NCBI RefSeq assembly: GCF_036964665.1
Contig: NZ_JBAMDA010000001.1
Coordinates: forward strand, 1,054,001-1,118,000
DNA from: Nitrobacter sp. NHB1
GTDB lineage: Bacteria; Pseudomonadota; Alphaproteobacteria; Rhizobiales; Xanthobacteraceae
Length of the DNA: 64,000 nt
Reading direction: 5' to 3'
Below are positions 8,702 through 18,496 of this stretch, piece by piece. The position numbers were made by a program, and so were the translations under genes. The notes beneath the pieces were generated by a model. The model worked only from the letters and a program-made list of their open reading frames with translations. It was not told the origin of the DNA and did no database searches. Each line of letters begins with the position of its first letter. Position 1 is the stretch's first letter.

Positions 8702-9667
8702 ATGACAAAAAAGTCACTGAAAACCGGCTCCCGCGCAGCGCCAAGGGCTCGCTCCGGCAACCGGGGCGTCGGCGCGACAAAAGGTCTGGAAACGGCCGCG
8801 GCGCCCGCCGCCGCGGAGCGGATCGCGCGCGCGCTCGAAGCGATTGCCGCCGCCATGTCCTCCGCGGCGGAACGGCCCGACAACCGCGCTGCGCTGACGC
8901 GCGCCGACGCCTTCGTCTGGCATCCCGACGGACGATTGATGCCGGTCCCGCAGGTCAGCCGCGTCGATCTCGCCCTGCTCAAGGGCATCGACCGGATGCG
9001 CGATATCCTGATCGAGAACACCGAACGCTTCGCCAGGGGGCTGCCTGCGAACAACGCCCTGCTCTGGGGCGCGCGCGGCATGGGCAAGTCGTCGCTGGTC
9101 AAGGCGGCACATGCCAGCGTCAACGCCGAGGTCGGAGGTCGGCTCAAGCTGATCGAAATTCACCGCGAGGATATCGAGAGCCTGCCGGGCCTGATGGAGT
9201 TGCTGCGCTCATCGGACTTCCATTTCATCGTGTTCTGCGACGACCTGTCGTTCGACGGCGATGATGCCTCTTACAAATCGCTAAAGGCGGTGCTCGAGGG
9301 CGGCATCGAGGGACGCCCGGACAACGTCATCCTGTACGCGACATCGAACCGCCGCCACCTGCTGGCGCGCGAGATGATCGAGAACGAGCGATCGACCGCG
9401 ATCAATCCCGGCGAGGCCGTCGAGGAAAAGGTCTCGCTGTCCGACCGCTTCGGCCTCTGGCTCGGCTTTCATCGTTGCAGTCAGGATGAATATCTCGCGA
9501 TGGTGCGCGGCTATTGCTCCCACTTCGGCATCAAGCTCGACGACTCCGAGCTGGAGCGGGAGGCGCTTGAATGGTCGACCACGCGCGGCTCGCGTTCCGG
9601 CCGCGTCGCCTGGCAGTTCACGCAGGAACTCGCAGGGCGGCTCGGCGTGCGGCTCGCTGCGAAGTAA
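8702..9667 (+). CDS. DUF815 AAA-type ATP-binding protein
   Basis: The 321-aa cytoplasmic protein carries a Walker A motif (LLWGARGMGKSS, near residue 120) and a Walker B-like FIVFCDDLSFD (near 178), followed by ILYATSNRRHL (sensor 1). This matches the DUF815/COG2607 ATPase family, whose function is unknown. The ATG at 8702 follows AGGAAAGGCAAAG; an in-frame ATG at 8501 lies inside the divergent yajC gene and was rejected. The first ~55 residues are Arg/Ala-rich and probably disordered. Confidence 0.88.
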   Translation: MTKKSLKTGSRAAPRARSGNRGVGATKGLETAAAPAAAERIARALEAIAAAMSSAAERPDNRAALTRADAFVWHPDGRLMPVPQVSRVDLALLKGIDRMRDILIENTERFARGLPANNALLWGARGMGKSSLVKAAHASVNAEVGGRLKLIEIHREDIESLPGLMELLRSSDFHFIVFCDDLSFDGDDASYKSLKAVLEGGIEGRPDNVILYATSNRRHLLAREMIENERSTAINPGEAVEEKVSLSDRFGLWLGFHRCSQDEYLAMVRGYCSHFGIKLDDSELEREALEWSTTRGSRSGRVAWQFTQELAGRLGVRLAAK

Positions 9668-9681
9668 TCTCAAGGCCTGAT

Positions 9682-9801
9682 CCCCGGATGCTGCGCAGCA
9701 GATAGCGATGCGCTGCTGATCCGGGGCAATCACAAGCGCTGGGGTTCGTTACGGTCCCGGATTTGCGGAGCATTGCAAGCGCGACGCACCACATCCGGGA
9801 C
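9682..9801. repeat. Two palindromic repeat units between ATPase and lipoprotein genes
   Basis: Two inverted repeats lie in the 142-base gap: ccccggat/atccgggg (9682-9689 and 9719-9726) and gtcccggat/atccgggac (9754-9762 and 9793-9801). The shared core cccggat suggests they are members of one dispersed repeat family. They separate two convergent genes and may also act as terminators. Confidence 0.6.
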
Positions 9802-9809
9802 ACACAGCC

Positions 9810-11156
9810 TCACGCCCCACTGAGGAATTGAAGCGGGTCAACCGGTGTAGATCCTTTTCGGATCTCGAAGTGGAGCTGCGGCGACGCCGCTTCGCCCGAC
9901 TGACCCGACTTGGCAATGACCTGGCCGCGCTTGATGGTATCCCCGCGCTTCACCAACAGCTCACTCGCATGGGCATATGCGGTCACGTAACCATTGGGGT
10001 GCCGAACCAGGATCAGGTTGCCGTAGCCCTTGAGTTCGTTTCCGGCATAAGCAACGACGCCATCCCCGGCAGCCTTCACCGGCGTGCCCTCGGGCACGGA
10101 GACGTTGATGCCGTCATTTGATTTGCCGTTGGTCCTGGCGCCATAGGCTGCGATCACGCGGCCGCGCACCGGCCAGCGGAATCTTGGCAATGCGCCGGTC
10201 GCCTCGGCGGCCTTGACGGCGGGTTTGACCACGGCCGCTTCGGGCGTCGCCGTCGCAACCGCGAGGTTGACCTTCTGCACCGGACCTTGGGGTGCCGCCG
10301 CCGCAACGTGAACCGCAGGCGCAGATGCAGGCGCGGCGGGAGACGCGGCCGCAGCGACAACAGGCTGCGCGGCCACCGCGGCGGTCTTTGTCTTTGACGG
10401 CACCGTGATCTTCATGCCGATCTTCAGTTTCGTGCTGCGTTGCAGGCCGTTGGCGCGCGCAAGTTCGGCAACCGAAATGTGATTGTGGCGCGCGATGCTC
10501 ATCAACGTGTCGCCGCGATTGACGTAGTGGACTCCTCCGGGCGCAGCCGCAGCGACCGCGGCGGGCTTCTCAGCCGGGGCGGCATGGGTGTTCGCGGCCG
10601 CCGCGCGCTTTGGAATGATCAATCGCTGGCCGGGCTGCAACCGGCGCGGACCGCGGTAGCCGTTGGCCTTGAGGATTTCGGCGGTGGAGACGCCATAGCG
10701 GTGCGACAATCCTTCCAGCGTGTCGCTGGTGCCGACGACGATCGGGGTGCCGCCGCTGTGATTCCAGCCGTCCCGCGCCGCGACAGCGCCAGTGGACGCG
10801 ATCGGACGGGCGGGAGGCGCATACGAGTGGGCGTCGCGCCTGCCTCCCGATACGCCCGATGCTACCGGATAGGATCCTGGCGTCGAGATCGGCGGCGGCA
10901 GCGGCTGGGATTGATATTGCGGCCGCGAATAACGCGGCAACTCGCTGCGTTCGATCGGAGCCGCGGGCGCTGCGGTCACCGAGCCGGTGGCATCGCGCTG
11001 CCATCCGAAATGATTTGACTGCTGCGGATTACTGTCGATCTGCGCCAGGCGCGTGGACATGTCCGCACTACATCCGGCAAAACCGATCGATACCAGCGCC
11101 AGCACCGCGACTTGCGGTACGCGACGCGAGCAAAGCAACTCGACGACACGGGACAT
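9810..11156 (-). CDS. nlpD: LysM/M23-peptidase lipoprotein, NlpD-like
   Basis: The 448-aa product starts with a lipoprotein signal peptide (lipobox FAGC, Cys near residue 29). It has a Pro/Ala-rich linker, two LysM peptidoglycan-binding modules (VGTSDTLEGLSHRYGV near 142 and VNRGDTLMSIARHNHI near 212), and a C-terminal M23/LytM domain (about residues 330-445). The LytM domain retains HASELL and HFEIRKG, but lacks the full zinc-site HxxxD pattern at the first position (NDGINVS), as in non-catalytic NlpD activators of amidases. It lies next to pcm and surE, the usual neighbourhood of nlpD. Confidence 0.9.
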   Translation of the reverse strand: MSRVVELLCSRRVPQVAVLALVSIGFAGCSADMSTRLAQIDSNPQQSNHFGWQRDATGSVTAAPAAPIERSELPRYSRPQYQSQPLPPPISTPGSYPVASGVSGGRRDAHSYAPPARPIASTGAVAARDGWNHSGGTPIVVGTSDTLEGLSHRYGVSTAEILKANGYRGPRRLQPGQRLIIPKRAAAANTHAAPAEKPAAVAAAAPGGVHYVNRGDTLMSIARHNHISVAELARANGLQRSTKLKIGMKITVPSKTKTAAVAAQPVVAAAASPAAPASAPAVHVAAAAPQGPVQKVNLAVATATPEAAVVKPAVKAAEATGALPRFRWPVRGRVIAAYGARTNGKSNDGINVSVPEGTPVKAAGDGVVAYAGNELKGYGNLILVRHPNGYVTAYAHASELLVKRGDTIKRGQVIAKSGQSGEAASPQLHFEIRKGSTPVDPLQFLSGA

Positions 11157-11312
11157 GATTACTCACTCGTACGCAACATAATTACCAATTTGAGTAAACA
11201 TGCTCCCAGTAAACAAGCCTTTAACCGTGACACGCCGCCGCCTTGAAAATTAACGCCGACGCGACAAGGCGTTGCGGCCGCAACTGAACTTGGAGACGGC
11301 CATTCCCGGTGG

Positions 11313-11966
11313 CTAAAGTTCGCGGGCGATGCCCGGCAGCGCCGGTACGAAGCGGACGTCGATCAACTCCTTGCGGACAAGTCCGGCGTTGGTCCGCCGG
11401 AGGAGCATCAGCGTCTGCCGTCCGTTGTGCGGGCCGACGGGCGCGATCAGAAGCCCGTCAGGCTCGATCCGGGCCGTCAGCGCGTCCGGAATCTGCTCCA
11501 TCGCCGCCGTCACCATGATGCGATCGAACTGCCCCGCTCCGGCTGGAACGTCGAAGCCGTCGCCCAGCATGACCTCGACGTTATCGCAACCGAGTTGCTC
11601 CAGCCGGGCGCGGGCTCGATCGGCAAGCTCGCGAAACCGTTCGATGGTCAGGACCTCGCGGCACAGACGTGACAGGATCGCGGCCTGATAGCCGGAGCCG
11701 GTGCCGATCTCCAACACCCGGTGGTCGTCGCGCAATTCCAGCCGCTCGGTCATGTAGGCGACGACGAAAGGCTGGCTGATGGTCTGGCCGCAGGCGATGC
11801 CGAGCGCGGTATCCCGCCAGGCATCGTCGCGATCGTCCGACTCCACGAAGACATCGCGCGGGACGCTGTCCATCGCGCGCAGGACGCGCTGATCGCTGAT
11901 GCCGCGTCGCCGCAGGCTGAGCTGAAACATCATCTTCTCGGGCGGCGGCGGACCGGCGGGGGGCAT
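11313..11966 (-). CDS. pcm: Protein-L-isoaspartate O-methyltransferase
   Basis: The 217-aa cytoplasmic enzyme transfers a methyl group from S-adenosylmethionine to isoaspartyl residues in aged proteins. Visible motifs are VPRDVFV, the [13 protein letters not shown] substrate region and the SAM-binding [15 protein letters not shown]. The frame allows a start at 11966 (Pro-rich leader) or at the Met near residue 12. It sits between surE and nlpD, the conserved order. A second, more divergent isoaspartyl-methyltransferase-like gene is at 18917-19582. Confidence 0.94.
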   Translation of the reverse strand: MPPAGPPPPEKMMFQLSLRRRGISDQRVLRAMDSVPRDVFVESDDRDDAWRDTALGIACGQTISQPFVVAYMTERLELRDDHRVLEIGTGSGYQAAILSRLCREVLTIERFRELADRARARLEQLGCDNVEVMLGDGFDVPAGAGQFDRIMVTAAMEQIPDALTARIEPDGLLIAPVGPHNGRQTLMLLRRTNAGLVRKELIDVRFVPALPGIAREL

Positions 11967-12260
11967 GGGCGAACTCTGAAGCGCTGGCGTTTGGCCACAA
12001 CGGATATCAAGATAAGTTGATGCAATCTGCGCGGATCGCCAGCCGGGTCAATCCAGCGTAGCAAACTTTTGTTCCGGCGGCGGAACGGGCCAGTCACACC
12101 GACTCAGGCAACCCGAGCCCTCGAATTGCATCCATTTGGCCGGCTGCAACCGAGCCGGCAATACCTTATCGTTCGAGCCAGCGACGACTACGCGCATTGC
12201 GTTCGTCCGTGTAATTTGCGACTCTATGCTGGCAATTGGGCAAGGATCGGGATTTCCACC
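11967..12260. other. Intergenic region between pcm and the response regulator
   Basis: About 290 bases between divergently transcribed genes. An open frame runs through it in phase with the response regulator (from 12069), but it has no ribosome-binding site and no receiver-domain similarity before 12261. Promoters for both genes presumably lie here; I see no clear operator or RNA element. Confidence 0.4.
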
Positions 12261-12641
12261 ATGGTACCAGCGAAGCCGCCCGGCGGCTCGGTGTTCCTCG
12301 TCGAGGACGAGGCCATGATCCGCATGATGGTCGCGGATATGCTGGAGGAACTCGGCTACAGCATCGCCGCCGAAGCCGGCGAGATCGAGCAAGCGCTCCA
12401 GCTCGCGCAGACCACGGACTTCGACATCGCCATCCTCGACGTCAACGTCAACGGAAAGCTGATTTCGCCGGTGGCCGAGGTGATCGAAGCACGCAACCGG
12501 CCCTTCATCTTCGCAACCGGCTATGGCACGCAGGGTCTGCCGCCCGAATATCGCGACCGTCCGGCGTTGCAGAAGCCGTTCCAGATGGAGGGCCTCGCCG
12601 CCATGATCGAGCGCACGCTCAAAGGCAGCGCTGTAGCCTAA
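12261..12641 (+). CDS. Single-domain response regulator
   Basis: The 126-aa protein is a stand-alone receiver domain: acidic pocket VEDE near residue 13, phosphoacceptor Asp in ILDVNVNG near 60, a Thr in FATGYG near 90 and Lys in QKPF near 110. It has no output domain, so it probably acts by protein-protein contact or as a phosphate shuttle. The ATG at 12261 places the receiver near the N terminus. No histidine kinase is adjacent. Confidence 0.88.
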   Translation: MVPAKPPGGSVFLVEDEAMIRMMVADMLEELGYSIAAEAGEIEQALQLAQTTDFDIAILDVNVNGKLISPVAEVIEARNRPFIFATGYGTQGLPPEYRDRPALQKPFQMEGLAAMIERTLKGSAVA

Positions 12642-12699
12642 AGCCTTTTCGCTTCTAATGGAATCAGAAGCGGGGCTGAAGCGAACGGGACGGCGCGTT

Positions 12700-13467
12700 C
12701 TACTTCAAGATCCCCGACAGGATCTCGACGAACGCATCGTCGGTGCGATCCAGCCGCAGCGGCGTCACCGAGACGCACCGCGCCGCAATCGCCGCGAGAT
12801 CGGTACCCGCCGCCGGGGTATCGACGGCGTCGGCCTTCTCGAATCCGATCCAGAAATACGGGTTGCCGCGGCCGTCGCGGCGCTCGTCAACCTTGAGGAA
12901 ACCGAGATTGCGCTTGCCCATCCGCGTCACCAGCACCCCGACCACCTCCTCCGGCGCGCAGGCCGGGAAATTGACATTGACCACCGTGTTCTTTGGAATG
13001 CCGGCGTCGATCACCTTGCGGAGAATCTGCGGCGCGAACGTACGCGCGGTTTCCCACACCGGCCTGTCGCCGGTCTCCATGCTGAATTCCTGCGACAGCG
13101 CGAACGACGGCAGCCCGAGCATCGTGCCCTCGAGCGCGCCCGCGATGGTGCCGGAATAAACCACATCCTCGGCGACGTTGCGGCCCCGATTGACGCCGGA
13201 CAGCACGAGATCCGGCCCCTTTTCGCCGAGGATGTGCCGCGATCCCATGATCACGCAATCGGTCGGCGTGCCCTTCACCGCGAAATGGCGGGGTGCGACT
13301 TCGCGCAGCCGCAGCGGATCGTTGAGCGACAGCGAATGCGAGACGCCGGACTGATCGTACTCGGGCGCGACCACCCAGACATCGTCGGACAGGTCCTTTG
13401 CGATTTGTTCGACGATCTCGAGGCCAGGCGCGTGGATGCCGTCGTCGTTGGTACAGAGAATCCGCAT
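12700..13467 (-). CDS. surE: 5'/3'-nucleotidase SurE
   Basis: The 255-aa product begins [15 protein letters not shown], with the metal-binding Asp pair at residues 8-9, and continues with the SGVSHS and SGVNRGRN motifs of SurE. It dephosphorylates nucleoside monophosphates and is linked with stationary-phase survival. It belongs to the serS-surE-pcm-nlpD block, although a ClC gene and a small peptide gene now lie between serS and surE. The gap from surE to pcm holds the response regulator on the other strand. Confidence 0.95.
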   Translation of the reverse strand: MRILCTNDDGIHAPGLEIVEQIAKDLSDDVWVVAPEYDQSGVSHSLSLNDPLRLREVAPRHFAVKGTPTDCVIMGSRHILGEKGPDLVLSGVNRGRNVAEDVVYSGTIAGALEGTMLGLPSFALSQEFSMETGDRPVWETARTFAPQILRKVIDAGIPKNTVVNVNFPACAPEEVVGVLVTRMGKRNLGFLKVDERRDGRGNPYFWIGFEKADAVDTPAAGTDLAAIAARCVSVTPLRLDRTDDAFVEILSGILK

Positions 13468-13682
13468 TCGTGAGGTTGCCCTTTTCGGCTGCTGCTAGTG
13501 ATCCCAGTGCCGTTAGGCAACCTCTTATCCGGCTCCGCCGATGCTGGCAAACCTGACGTTCCGCTTGCGCCGCCGGACTCTTCCGGCGCGCGTGAGGCAT
13601 CTCACATCGCCCGCAGACTGGCGCGTTTACCCTTGATGTGGTGACGCCGGGACTCCTTCCGGCCTGACGACAGGAGCAAGAC

Positions 13683-13802
13683 ATGCACAGCGATATTCGA
13701 GAACTGACCGCGAGCCAACTCAGTGACGTCAGCGGCGGCGAGATCATCGTCGAAGCTGACAAGGACTACGCTCACCATAACGGCGGGACGTGTATTCCCT
13801 AA
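13683..13802 (+). CDS. Double-glycine-leader small peptide
   Basis: A 39-codon frame begins at ATG 13683, nine bases after CAGGAG. Residues 5-19 form a classic double-glycine leader (IRELTASQLSDVSGG), with hydrophobic spacing ending in GG at 18-19. The remaining 20 residues form a short acidic core containing one Cys (ending GGTCIP). Such leaders are processed and exported by C39-peptidase ABC transporters in class II bacteriocins and related peptides. No transporter or modification gene is nearby, so it would be an orphan precursor. It is divergent from surE and convergent with the ClC gene. The leader motif is seen directly; function is inferred. Confidence 0.6.
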   Translation: MHSDIRELTASQLSDVSGGEIIVEADKDYAHHNGGTCIP

Positions 13803-13854
13803 AGATCTGCGAGGGCGGCGTCATACACGCCGCCCCGGACTATCATTATGCCGT

Positions 13855-15183
13855 TCACCGCGCGTTTCCGGTCGCGACAGCGCCGCCCGTTCCGGCGCGT
13901 TGCAAGAACCCCTTGGCCAGCGCGTGATAGACGCCTTCCTTGCAGACCAGCCGGGAACTGCCGTAGGCAATCAGCGCCGCCGCCATCAGCGGCACCACCA
14001 TCTCGTGATTGTCGGTCATTTCCGTCACGATCACAAAGGCGGTGATCGGCGCCTGCACTACACCGGCGAAATACGAGACCATGCCGAGCAGCAGGATCGC
14101 GCCCAGCGGCGCGTCCGGAAAGAACTGCGCAACGTTGGATCCGAGTCCGGCGCCGGCCGCGAGCGAAGGCGAAAAGATACCACCGGGAATGCCACTCACG
14201 GTCGAAAGCAGCGTTGCAAGAAGTTTCAGCAGCCCGAAACTCTCGTGCAGCGGCGTCCCGCTCTCGAGAGCGTGTTTCACCTGCGCATAGCCCGTGCCGT
14301 AGATCGTGTCGCCCGACAGGAATCCGCATACGGCGACGCCGAGCCCGCATACGAACGCAAACGGAAGCGGATGGCGCTTGATAAGCGAGCCGAGCCGTCC
14401 CGGAAACCCAAACGCCAGCAGGATCACAAGCCGGCTGAACGATCCGCCGGCAAGGCCGCCCACAACGCCGCAGATCGGCACCGCCATCCAGTCGACGCCG
14501 GTGCCCAGCGTGGTCGCGGTGTGGCCGAAATAAGCATAATTTCCGACCAGCGCCAGCGAGGTTAGGCCGGCTGCGATCACGGTGCCGATGATCAGGCCGC
14601 TGGTGCGCACTTCGAAGGCGCGGCTCATTTCTTCGATGCCGAAGACGATTCCCGCAAGCGGCGTGTTGAAAGCCGCCGCGACGCCGGCGGCGGCTCCCGC
14701 AAGGATCAGTCCGGGCTGGCGGCGCGGCGACATCCGCCCGATCGCGAACATGATGGATGCGCCGATCTGCACCGTCGGCCCTTCGCGCCCTACAGATGCG
14801 CCGCAAAGCAGGCCCAGCACCGTCAGAAAAACCTTCCCGACACCGATGCGAAAGGAGACCAGCCGGCCCCGCGCCTCGTGGTCATCGAGTTGACGCGCCG
14901 CGATGGCCTGCGGAATGCCGCTGCCTTGCGAATTCGGAAAGAAGCGCAAGGTGAGGAACACGGACAGCACAAATCCGAGCGGTGTGATGACAAACGAAGC
15001 GTAGCGCCATTTTTCGAGTAGGCGCGCGAATAAAAACTGGGCCAGGTCCGACGCTTGCGTTAACCCAACCGCAGCAGCGCCGACGGCAAGACCGCCAGCG
15101 ACGAAAATGACTCGCCGCTGCCATCGGGTTGAGATGACCCGGACCGATCGCAATTGCCTTTCGGTAAGGTGCGGCCTCTGCAT
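13855..15183 (-). CDS. ClC-family chloride channel/transporter
   Basis: The 442-aa multi-pass inner-membrane protein has the three ClC filter motifs: GSGIPQ (near 88), GREGP with the gating Glu (near 128) and GIPGGIFSPSL (near 345). It moves chloride, possibly in exchange for protons. The start is the ATG at 15181-15183, which overlaps the serS stop by one base (TAATG), implying translational coupling to serS. An open frame continues upstream into serS, but only as an overlap in another frame. The C terminus lacks CBS domains. Confidence 0.92.
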   Translation of the reverse strand: MQRPHLTERQLRSVRVISTRWQRRVIFVAGGLAVGAAAVGLTQASDLAQFLFARLLEKWRYASFVITPLGFVLSVFLTLRFFPNSQGSGIPQAIAARQLDDHEARGRLVSFRIGVGKVFLTVLGLLCGASVGREGPTVQIGASIMFAIGRMSPRRQPGLILAGAAAGVAAAFNTPLAGIVFGIEEMSRAFEVRTSGLIIGTVIAAGLTSLALVGNYAYFGHTATTLGTGVDWMAVPICGVVGGLAGGSFSRLVILLAFGFPGRLGSLIKRHPLPFAFVCGLGVAVCGFLSGDTIYGTGYAQVKHALESGTPLHESFGLLKLLATLLSTVSGIPGGIFSPSLAAGAGLGSNVAQFFPDAPLGAILLLGMVSYFAGVVQAPITAFVIVTEMTDNHEMVVPLMAAALIAYGSSRLVCKEGVYHALAKGFLQRAGTGGAVATGNAR

Positions 15184-16610
15184 TATTCCCCGCGGCCGAT
15201 CGCCTTGAGGCCGCCCATGTAGGGCTGCAGCACGTCGGGCACGGCGATGGAGCCGTCTGCCTGCTGATAGGTCTCCATCACTGCGATCAGGGCGCGGCCG
15301 ACCGCCGTGCCGGAGCCGTTCAGCGTATGCACGAAGCGCGGCTTGCCGTCGCTTGCGCGATAACGCGCGTCCATGCGCCGCGCCTGGAAATCGCCGCACA
15401 CCGAGCAGGACGAAATCTCGCGATAGGCACCGCCCTCGCCTTGCCCCGGCATCCACACCTCGATGTCGTAGGTCTTTTGCGAGGCGAAGCCCATGTCGCC
15501 GGTGCATAGCGTCATCACGCGGTAATGCAGGTCGAGCCGGCGCAGCACTTCCTCGGCGCAGGAGAGCATCCGCTCGTGTTCGTCTCTTGATGTTTCCGGC
15601 GTTGTGATCGATACCAGTTCGACCTTGGTGAACTGATGCTGGCGGATCATGCCACGGGTGTCGCGTCCCGCAGCGCCCGCTTCCGCTCGGAAACACGGCG
15701 TCAGCGCGGTGAAGCGCAGCGGCAGTTCTTTTTCATCGAGAATGGAGTCGCGGACGAGATTGGTTAGCGGGACTTCGGCGGTGGGGATGAGCCAAAGCCG
15801 GTCAATCTTAGCAAAGTTTTCAAACGCCAACTCAGTAAATTGATCTCGGTTGCTGTTGGTTATCTCTCTTTCTGACTGCAATCCCATTGCGTTCAACGTC
15901 AGATCCATTGCCGCACGCGCAGACTCCAACGTTGGCCGCTTTTGCGTTGCAAATTGATCGTCGCGAAACTTCGGCAATTGCGCTGTTCCGAACATCGCGT
16001 GATCACGCACCAGCAGCGGCGGATTGACCTCGGTATAGCCGTGCTCGCCGGTGTGAACGTCGAGGAAGAATTGCCCGATGGCGCGTTCGAGCCGCGCCAG
16101 CCCTCGCTTCAGCACCACGAAGCGCGCGCCCGAGAGTTTCGCCGCTGCCTCGAAATCCATGTCGCCGAGCGCGCCGCCGAGATCGTCATGCGGCTTCGGC
16201 GTGAACGCATAATCGCGCTTCTTGCCGAACCGATGATGCTGCACGTTGCCGTGCTCGTCGGTGCCGTCAGTCACCTCGTCGAGCGGCAGGTTCGGAACCT
16301 CAGACAGCGCCTTTTTCAACCCCTCGTCGGCCGCTTTCGCCGCCGTGTCCATCGCAGGCATGGTGGACTTGAGTTCGGCGACTTCCGCCATCAACTTCGC
16401 GGCGCGCGCCTCATCCTTCGCCTTCTTGGCCTCGCCGATTTCTTTTGAGGCCGCGTTGCGCCGCGCCTGCGCCTGCTCAGACGCCAGAATCGCCGCGCGG
16501 CGTTTCTCGTCGATCGCGAGCAGCGACGACGACAGCGGCGAAAGTCCCCGCCGCTTCAGCGCGGTGTCGAAGGCTTGCGGGTTGTCGCGGATCGCTTTGA
16601 TGTCGTGCAT
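15183..16610 (-). CDS. serS: Seryl-tRNA synthetase
   Basis: This class II synthetase charges tRNA-Ser. The 475-aa product has an N-terminal coiled-coil arm (residues ~30-105), LPKFR near 212, the serine-binding [13 protein letters not shown] near 274, motif 2 around [23 protein letters not shown], and motif 3 [15 protein letters not shown]. It is longer than the usual ~425-430 aa because of ~45-50 extra residues (about 221-270) just before the TAEV loop, encoded by a visibly AT-richer stretch at ~15800-15950. The gene is followed by clc with a one-base overlap. Confidence 0.94.
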   Translation of the reverse strand: MHDIKAIRDNPQAFDTALKRRGLSPLSSSLLAIDEKRRAAILASEQAQARRNAASKEIGEAKKAKDEARAAKLMAEVAELKSTMPAMDTAAKAADEGLKKALSEVPNLPLDEVTDGTDEHGNVQHHRFGKKRDYAFTPKPHDDLGGALGDMDFEAAAKLSGARFVVLKRGLARLERAIGQFFLDVHTGEHGYTEVNPPLLVRDHAMFGTAQLPKFRDDQFATQKRPTLESARAAMDLTLNAMGLQSEREITNSNRDQFTELAFENFAKIDRLWLIPTAEVPLTNLVRDSILDEKELPLRFTALTPCFRAEAGAAGRDTRGMIRQHQFTKVELVSITTPETSRDEHERMLSCAEEVLRRLDLHYRVMTLCTGDMGFASQKTYDIEVWMPGQGEGGAYREISSCSVCGDFQARRMDARYRASDGKPRFVHTLNGSGTAVGRALIAVMETYQQADGSIAVPDVLQPYMGGLKAIGRGE

Positions 16611-16742
16611 GATAAAATTCCGGTGTCAGGCCGGGCATAGCCGTTCGAAGAACGGCGTCGCTTCCGCTCGCCGATGTCCCCGGCCATCTTCGTGTCGTCG
16701 GTCTCTAGATCGTTTCACGTTTAGACGGAGACGCAATCAAGT
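16611..16742. other. Region upstream of serS
   Basis: This stretch should carry the serS promoter. I see no recognisable T-box (not expected in this group) or other RNA element. It leads into the dispersed repeats at 16743-16888. Confidence 0.3.
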
Positions 16743-16824
16743 GCCGTCATTGCGAGCGAAGCGAAGTAGCCTTCCTTCGAAGTTTTCTGGATTGCTTCGG
16801 CGCGATGCGCCTCGCAATGACGGC
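16743..16824. repeat. Dispersed 'cgtcattgcgag' inverted repeat, copy 1
   Basis: The 82-base unit has 14-bp perfect inverted ends (gccgtcattgcgag at 16743-16756, ctcgcaatgacggc at 16811-16824) and internal gcgaagcgaag and ggattgcttcg segments. A second copy is at 60788-60870. Such units are common between genes in Bradyrhizobium-group chromosomes. Confidence 0.8.
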
Positions 16825-16865
16825 GCTTGATTCCATGTAACGATGAATGGCTATAAAAGACGTGG

Positions 16866-16888
16866 ATGCCCGGCACAAGGCCGGGCAT
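16866..16888. repeat. Short 'atgcccgg' palindrome
   Basis: The arms atgcccgg and ccgggcat flank seven bases, embedded in ggatgcccgg...ccgggcatgacg. The same phrase, with changes, recurs at 55171-55204, so this is another dispersed family of intergenic palindromes. It lies between serS and tatC. Confidence 0.55.
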
Positions 16889-16927
16889 GACGTATTGGGC
16901 GATTCATGGCCCCGCCAAACGTCAACC

Positions 16928-17773
16928 CTACTCCGCCGGGTTTTCCGCCGGCGGCGGCGTGCCGTCGGGTGGTGGCTGCGCGCCCTTGGCGGCGGCTGCC
17001 TTTGCAGCGGCTGACTTGGCGGCGTTCTTCTCGACGATGGATACCGCGACGATCGAACCCTCGTAGAGCAAGAGCAGCGGCAGAGCCAGCGACGACTGGC
17101 TCAGCACGTCGGGCGGCGTCAGCACGGCGGCGATGATGAAGGCGACGACGATGAAATAGCGGCGCTTGTCGCGCAGCATTTTCGAGGTGACCACGCCGAT
17201 CCGCCCGAGCAGCGTCAGGATCACCGGCAACTGGAAAGCGATGCCGAAGGCGAAGATCAGCGACATCGTCAGCGACAGATATTCGCCGACCTTGGGGAGC
17301 AACTGGATTTGCGCGGTTTCGGGACCGGACATCTGCTGCATGCCGAGCGAGAACCGCACGATCATCGGCAGCACCACGAAATAGACCACCAGCGCGCCAA
17401 ATACGAAGAACGCCGGGGTCGCGATCAGGTACGGCAGGAACGCGTTGCGCTCATGCTTGTAGAGGCCGGGCGCCACGAACTTGTAGATTTGCGTCGCCAC
17501 GATCGGAAACGAGATGAAGCCGGCGCCGAACAGCGCCAGCTTCAGTTGGGTGATGAAATATTCGAGCAGCGCGGTGTAGATGAACTTCGAGTTCTCCGGC
17601 CCCGCGACCCAAACGAACGGCCATACCAGCACGTTGTAGATCTGCTTGGCGAAGAAGAAGCACAAGATGAACGCGATACCGAAGCCGACCAGCGCCTTGA
17701 TCAGCCGCGAGCGCAGCTCGATCAAGTGATCCATCAGGGGGGCCTTGCTGGCCTCGATGTCTTCGGAGCTCAT
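16928..17773 (-). CDS. tatC: Sec-independent protein translocase TatC
   Basis: The 281-aa product has six predicted membrane helices and TatC hallmarks: an N-terminal [15 protein letters not shown] (Glu near residue 18), [24 protein letters not shown] and the GIAFQLPVI segment. It is the twin-arginine signal receptor in the inner membrane. The C terminus carries an Ala-rich and Pro-rich tail. The start overlaps the tatB stop by four bases (ATGA), so tatB and tatC are coupled. Confidence 0.96.
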   Translation of the reverse strand: MSSEDIEASKAPLMDHLIELRSRLIKALVGFGIAFILCFFFAKQIYNVLVWPFVWVAGPENSKFIYTALLEYFITQLKLALFGAGFISFPIVATQIYKFVAPGLYKHERNAFLPYLIATPAFFVFGALVVYFVVLPMIVRFSLGMQQMSGPETAQIQLLPKVGEYLSLTMSLIFAFGIAFQLPVILTLLGRIGVVTSKMLRDKRRYFIVVAFIIAAVLTPPDVLSQSSLALPLLLLYEGSIVAVSIVEKNAAKSAAAKAAAAKGAQPPPDGTPPPAENPAE

Positions 17774-18306
17774 GACGCTTTGGCGTCCTTGACGGCCTGG
17801 TGCGGCGTCTCGTGCGTAACCGGAGCCGGCTCAGGCGTGATGTTCTGAAACTCGGGCGCGATCGCCAGCGGCTCGGATGCCAGGGCCTTGGCGTCCGCCT
17901 CCGCGCCGGTCTCGGGGGTCGCGGCCTCCGGCGAGACTGGTCCGCTTGCCGGAACGTCGTCGATGGACGCGGCAGGCTTGTCGGCTGCGGGTTTGTCGGC
18001 CGCTGGCTTGTCGAGATCCTCAAGCTTGGGAGGCTCGCCGAGCGAGTCGGTCAGCCTGGTCATCAGGTTGCCACTGGTCAGGCCGCTGGTGGCGTCGCGC
18101 ACCTCGTCGAAGGATTTTTTCAGGTCGGCCATGTCGGCCTCGCGCATCGCCTCGTTGAACTGGCCCTGGAATTCGGCGGCCATCTTGCGCGCTTTGCCGA
18201 TCCACCGCCCGACCATGCGCAGCACGCCCGGCAGCTCTTTCGGGCCGATGGCGATCAGCGCGACGACCGCGATGACGACCAGTTCACTCCACCCGATGTC
18301 GAACAT
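17770..18306 (-). CDS. tatB: Sec-independent protein translocase TatB
   Basis: The 178-aa protein starts [27 protein letters not shown], the TatB-type single membrane helix followed by an amphipathic helix (MRMVGRW..). The rest is a long, low-complexity, Pro/Ala-rich tail with PAADK repeats. It forms the TatBC receptor with TatC. It is 190 bases downstream of tatA. Confidence 0.94.
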   Translation of the reverse strand: MFDIGWSELVVIAVVALIAIGPKELPGVLRMVGRWIGKARKMAAEFQGQFNEAMREADMADLKKSFDEVRDATSGLTSGNLMTRLTDSLGEPPKLEDLDKPAADKPAADKPAASIDDVPASGPVSPEAATPETGAEADAKALASEPLAIAPEFQNITPEPAPVTHETPHQAVKDAKAS

Positions 18307-18496
18307 GAAACTTTCCGCTCACGCGAGGCTTGCGCCCGTTCCGCTACGCACCCGGGCCAGCTTTGGAATCAAAGCCAAGCTTCAGCGTTTGCCGCAAGCC
18401 GCCGCCGGGATCAATGCGCTTCGACAACCCTGCCGTCTCGTGGTCCCGCCCTCACTTCATTTCCGCGGGAATTCGCGACCTCGCGGCCGTGCTGCG
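18307..18496. other. tatA-tatB spacer
   Basis: The 190-base gap is long for an operon but holds no convincing gene on either strand. I saw no clear terminator, so tatA and tatBC may still be co-transcribed. Confidence 0.35.
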
